Assembly: GCF_030272615.1 (NCBI RefSeq)
Contig: NC_081414.1
Location: 770,231,653-770,295,652 of the forward strand
From: Cryptomeria japonica
Taxonomy: Eukaryota; Streptophyta; Pinopsida; Cupressales; Cupressaceae
Direction: 5' to 3'
Length of the DNA stretch: 64,000 nt
In this document: piece after piece, positions 59,800 to 64,000 of the stretch
Numbering within the stretch: position 1 is the first letter of the stretch
Layout of the letters: the number at the start of each line of letters is the position of its first letter
The notes under the pieces: generated by a model
What the model saw: the letters and a program-made list of their open reading frames with translations, nothing else
Database searches by the model: none
Told to the model about the DNA's origin: nothing
Made by a program: the position numbers and the translations under genes

Positions 59800-62700
59800 C
59801 TAGTCTAGCACGTCATCTACCCCCCGATCTTGCTGATCAATGTTTCGGGAAGGCAGGGAACATGCTAGAGGAGGAACATTCAACACAGCAGATGGAGCTA
59901 TCACAAGATCCAAACAAGGGCTACGTTCATGTTCCGAGCCACTTTGTTCTTGTCTAGGAGCTAGGATAAGTGCTTTAGAAAATTCATTAGATAAATGATT
60001 ATCAATATCAACAAGTTCATATTCACTATCAGAAGCAAAAGGAGTAACATTTTCATCATGAATAACATTTTCATCTATATCATCATCAAGATTTATAAAA
60101 ATAGGATTTTTAACTCGCACAGGATCAAGACCATCATGCATCTTATGTTTAGGCTGAGGAGAAAATGGAATAATGCTTGTTGAAGGTGTTTTTGGAAATT
60201 TCAAAGTTTGAGAAGTAGCTGCTTGAGCCCTAAGACGATGCTTTCGTCGGCGTTCACGTGTAGAACGATTTCGTCTAGTCTTTGTAGGAAGTGAAGAAGA
60301 TTGAGGAGGAGGAATGTTCTCATCCCTATCACTTGGGTGTTTAGGTTGTGGTCTCTTAGGCTGGATAATAGGAGAAGAAGAAGGTCTCTTCTCTCTATAA
60401 AAGGAAGGGGGAGGAACTGCTCCATATAAAGGAGGAATTTTTGGTTTAGGAAGAAGACCAAGTCCATCATGATGAGGAGGGATAGGTCTACTTTTAGGAA
60501 GTTTATTAGATATAGACATAGTCACATCCATAGGGATGGGTTGGGAATCTTCTTGAGGAAAGACATTAGTTTTATCTTTTAAAGGAAGAACTTCCTTCTC
60601 AAGAATGATAGGAATGTCAAGTTTAGGTGTTCTAGGTTCACTTAGAGATAGGATCATATCTGTTTTCCACTTGTGATAAGATTTGAAAAGATGATCACTT
60701 CGTGGAGGAAGAGATTGGAATTGTTTAGGCCAAAAGTAATCAATAGGAACGCTAGAAGTTCTTTCAGCTGGTTTAAAGAGACTATGATTGACAGTAACAA
60801 CTTCACCATTATGGGGAAATTTCAAACACTTATGTATAGGAGAAGCAATAGCTTTCATGGAAGATAGCCAAGGATAGCCAAGCTTCACACGAAATTGTTC
60901 GGAAGATGGAATAATAGCAAAGTTCACATCAAGGGATTTGTTATGGACCTCAATAGGTAATGTAATAGAACCAATTGCAGGAGAAGAAAATGCATCAAAT
61001 AGTTTCACAATCACATCTGTTTTGTCATAAATCACTTGATTCAATTGCAAAGTAAAAAGAAATTCTTCAGTAATAACATTAACCATGCACGAAGGATCAA
61101 TAAGCACTCCACGGCAAGGTGTATTCTTGACTTTTGCAACTATGTATAAAGGACCATCAGGTGCCCTAATGGTTTCACTGGAATCAAATGTGATGGAAGG
61201 TTCTTTAGGGTTTCGTTGCTGCTCTACAAAGTTAATCACATTTGGAGTCATAGACACAAGACCATCAGATGAAAGAGAGGAATCATTAGTCTCAATCGCA
61301 TTAGAGGTATGAGAAGGTAATGGATCAGTGAAAATCTGAAGATTTTGATTAGGAGGAGCTACAGATGTATTGCCTTTATCATTCACTCCAGAAACAGAAA
61401 TAGTATTATTATCAATCAAATCTTGAATTTTACCCTTTAAAGAAAAACATTTTTCAGTATCATGCCCAGGCTGACGATGAAATTGACAAAAGGCTTTGTT
61501 ATCAAAATAAGGTGAAGTAATCTTTGCAGGATCAATTTGTCTTATAGGAGGAAGAGTAAGCACATTTTGTTCCAATAACTTATTCATAATACTATGCAAT
61601 GATTCATTCAAAGGAGTATACTTTCTTTCTTTCTTGAAAAATTTAGAAATAGGAGGCACACCTGATGCTGCATTCACATTGTTGTTGATGATGTTTTCAT
61701 TGAATTTGATGGAGTCTCTATTCGGTTTAAACTTCCCAAATGGTTGTTGACTGCTATCACCCTTATCACTCGGAGCCATAGGATGTGATTGTTCCATTTG
61801 ACTCACAGTCAGTTGATAATTGTGAAGAGTGGCACACAACTGTTGGAAAGAACTAAACTCAGAAAATAGAAGTTTGTCTCGAATATCTTTTTGTAAATTA
61901 GAAATAAAGATTCTTTGAATATCATTGTCAGGCACTGGAAAAGAAATTTGAGCATACAAATGCTTATATCTACCAATGAAATCAGTCACTTTTTCTTTAA
62001 CACCTTGTTTACAATGCATTAAATCAATCAAAGTAACTTTAGGACTTATATTGTTTTGAAATTGTTGAATGAAAGCATTTGCAAGTTGTTCGAAAGAAGT
62101 AATAGAATAGGAAGGCAATGAGCAATACCATTGTAGGGCTTTGTCTCTTAATGTTCTAGTAAACAATTTTGCAAGCAACCTTTGGTCATAAGCAAAATCA
62201 GTACATATTGTTTGAAAAGTCTTAACATGTGTTAGAGGATCACCTTTACCATTATAAAGCTCCAAATGTGGAATTTCAACATGTTTAGGGGGAATAGCTC
62301 GAACAATGTCAAGAGAAAGTGGGCTCGCAACATCAAATGTGGGCACACTAAACTTAGATTGATTCATAGAGGCAATTTGTTGCTGTAAAGAAGAGACAGT
62401 TTGTGCAAGATTGTTAATGGTCGCTTCAGTCGAAGAGTTCATATTAGATGTGTTAGATTGAGATGGAGGTGTTATGTTATTGAAAGAAGGCAAAGAGTAA
62501 GGTGGTGGGACTCTATGATAATTAGTCATAGGAGATGATTGGACAGGAGGAACACTACAAGGAGGAATCTAATGGTTAAACGAATTGCCCCCTTGCGTCA
62601 TGTTCATTTGTGAAGATGTAATAGGAACACTCATTAAAGGAGTGAATGAAGAAGTCGGATTGAATGAAGGAAGAGGGTTAATTGAAAAGGAAGGATTGCC

Positions 62701-63222
62701 CCCATGACTAGTGATCACAGGAGGAATGTCTTGTGTAGAAGTAGCCATTATGTTTGATGTAAAGGTAGGTATGCTAGCAATAGAAGTCATCAAAGGAATA
62801 GAATGATTGACTTGAGTAGGAGGTTGTGTATAACCTAAAGTTTCGGCACAACTCTTCATAGGCATCACGTTTGAATTCACAATGTGTGAAATACCACGCA
62901 AAATATCAATTCCATTTTTATCACTTTGAAGCATACATTTTAGACCCTCAATTAAAGGAAGAGCTTGACTATCAAGGTATTCTTGAGACATCCATTGTCG
63001 AAAATCGTCAAATTGGTTATCCAATTTCGAAAGTTGTTCTTCAAAAACCTCATGGAGAGCTTCTTCATCATTAGGAGGATTAGAGAAATTACCCATGTCC
63101 TCGTTAAAAAGGCTATTCAAATTAGGTTCCATCTCCTCGGTAATTAAACCTCGGAAAGACTTAATTCTACGACTTCGTCTAACGGGAATAGTGTAAGTAG
63201 GGCTTACTGTTGTAAAACTCAT
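59800..63222 (-). pseudogene. gag-protease-like polyprotein of gypsy copy C, one amber codon
   Basis: From ATG 63220-63222 one frame runs about 1,140 codons to TAG at 59800, broken only by TAG at 62569-62571. After the N-terminal region and a Pro/Asn-rich stretch comes a retrotransposon Gag domain (KALQWYCSLPSYSITSFEQL, KQGVKEKVTDFIGRYKHLYA). A CQFHRQPGHDTEKC finger (C-X2-H-X4-H-X4-C) of the type seen in Tat/Ogre-like gypsy elements follows near 61460. The retropepsin-like domain reads GVLIDPSCMVNVI (61087-61098 for DPSC) and LGYPWLSSMKAIASPIHKCLKF, the latter like the LGRPWIHxAGAVPSxxHQxLKF block of that lineage. The tail is proline-rich with a basic patch RRNRSTRERRRKHRLRAQ. Gag forms the particle and binds RNA. 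The DTG motif is replaced, so protease activity is doubtful. Confidence 0.9.
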
Positions 63223-64000
63223 GCACTAGAGAAGGAGAGAAAATTTTGATTTTAGAGGTAGCAATTTTCAGTAAAATCAGCCAATCTTCTGGATTTAAGC
63301 TGTTAAATGCAATCACGACAGTCTCCCGAAATTTCGGAAAAAATGTCTAGGACCGTGGCGCTCGGAGTGCAACACGGTCCTTGCAACTTTTTTCGAAATT
63401 TGCAGGGATGAAAGGTATGATGATTTTAAAGCCAATCTGAAAAAATTGAGTGATTTTACGATCTGTAGATAGGCCAAATTCAAGTTGCAATCTCAAAATT
63501 GAACCCTACCCAGATTGTCGAAAAATGCAAAATTTGAATTTTGAAAAAGAGAGGGAAACTGAAATTTTGAATTTTATGATTTTAGAGGGAATGCCAAAAG
63601 CAATGCAAGTTTTGAAATTCAAAAGTTGACTCAATTTCATGCAAAATTCAATTTTGAAAGCGGAAATCAAAGTTGTTGTAATTAAGCACTTAATTTCAAA
63701 AGTCACAAAATGCAAGAATTTGAATAAAGCTCTGAAATTTTTAATGAATGTTAACGCACTTTTCAGATTTAGGACAGTAAGAACACAATTTTGACACAAA
63801 ATTTCAGTTTCAATGATTTTTGAATGTTTAAAAGCCTTAATCCAAGCAATTACAAGACCAACTTTGACTGTAATTTTGAAGGTGTTAAAATTGATAAAAT
63901 CAGCCAAAATTCTGGATTTTAGCAGGAAAATACAGTAAGATCTCGCTCCCGAAATTTCGAAAAAAATGTCGGGGACGATGGCGCTCGGTGCCACGGTCCT
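63223..64000 (-). repeat. Leader of gypsy copy C with duplicated hairpin module
   Basis: Two copies of a module (63273-63381 and 63897-64000, offset about 620) each hold AAAATCAGCC, a CGAAATTTCG palindrome and the GC hairpin. In the first, GGACCGTG and CACGGTCC are perfect arms (63350-63380), and CCGAAATTTCGG is a 12-base palindrome (63326-63337). The AT-rich stretch between has AATTAAGCACTTAATTT like the copy A leader. A 162-codon frame here (63506-63994) is a by-product of low-complexity sequence. Confidence 0.75.

Larger units (their letters stand above)
57924..64000 (-). mobile_element. Ty3/gypsy-like retrotransposon copy C, best-preserved member, right end outside window
   Basis: 3' LTR (57924-59111), polypurine tract, 3' untranslated region, gag-protease frame (59800-63222) and part of the leader (63223-64000). 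The 5' LTR lies beyond the window. Inserted into the Copia-2 gag; CCAAC at 57919-57923 is the predicted target duplication. No reverse transcriptase, RNase H or integrase lies between the protease-like domain and the 3' LTR. Confidence 0.9.

Noticed and set aside
63506-63994. 162-codon frame in the gypsy leader as a protein
   Set aside because: It arises from alternating AAATTT/TTTGAA leader repeats, lacks motifs and is not kept in copy A.

Overview
This is nuclear DNA of a seed plant with a large, repeat-filled genome. It is AT-rich, has almost no intact genes, and is dominated by LTR retrotransposons nested in one another, with one LINE, one DNA transposon and a few broken host-gene fragments. 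A gymnosperm is my best guess from the density of old, decayed LTR elements. That is inference; nothing in the window fixes the species. There is no bacterial-type gene, tRNA, rRNA or CRISPR array that I can support.

Layout, left to right. 1-13088: copy A of a Ty3/gypsy-like family on the minus strand. Its 5' LTR is split by a complete but decayed Ty1/copia element (Copia-1, 5656-12905). 13490-14350: a solo LTR. 14351-20284: mostly featureless, with a candidate host promoter and first exon near 18.85-19.0 kb. 20285-26247: a nearly full-length L1-like LINE on the minus strand with a 16-bp target duplication. 26264-28830: AT-rich DNA with telomere-like words and a 470-bp tandem duplication. 29086-39718: a small LTR element with a GC-rich interior. 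Its 5' LTR carries an 8.4-kb Mutator-like transposon (31074-39448) holding three broken copies of a pentatricopeptide-repeat (PPR) gene segment. 40856-41118: broken N-terminus of a secreted multicopper oxidase. 43231-44327 and 47378-48639: two more solo LTRs with perfect 5-bp target duplications. 44960-46300: RNase H-like and unidentified coding fragments. 48978-53883: gypsy copy B. 53884-55878: pieces of Copia LTRs. 55879-57923: start of a second Copia element (Copia-2, plus strand). 57924-64000: gypsy copy C, inserted into the Copia-2 gag and running off the right edge.

The most interesting system is the gypsy family A/B/C. Its interior encodes one long Gag-plus-protease-like protein and, in the two copies whose 3' half is visible, no reverse transcriptase or integrase. 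Copy C is one amber codon from a continuous reading frame of about 1,140 codons. The family would have to borrow enzymes from another element. Copy C carries a palindromic hairpin in its LTR and twice more in its leader, which could be a packaging or dimerisation signal. A second system-level signal is a stem-loop with compensating base changes near the inner end of the Copia LTRs, found in intact, solo and fragmentary copies.
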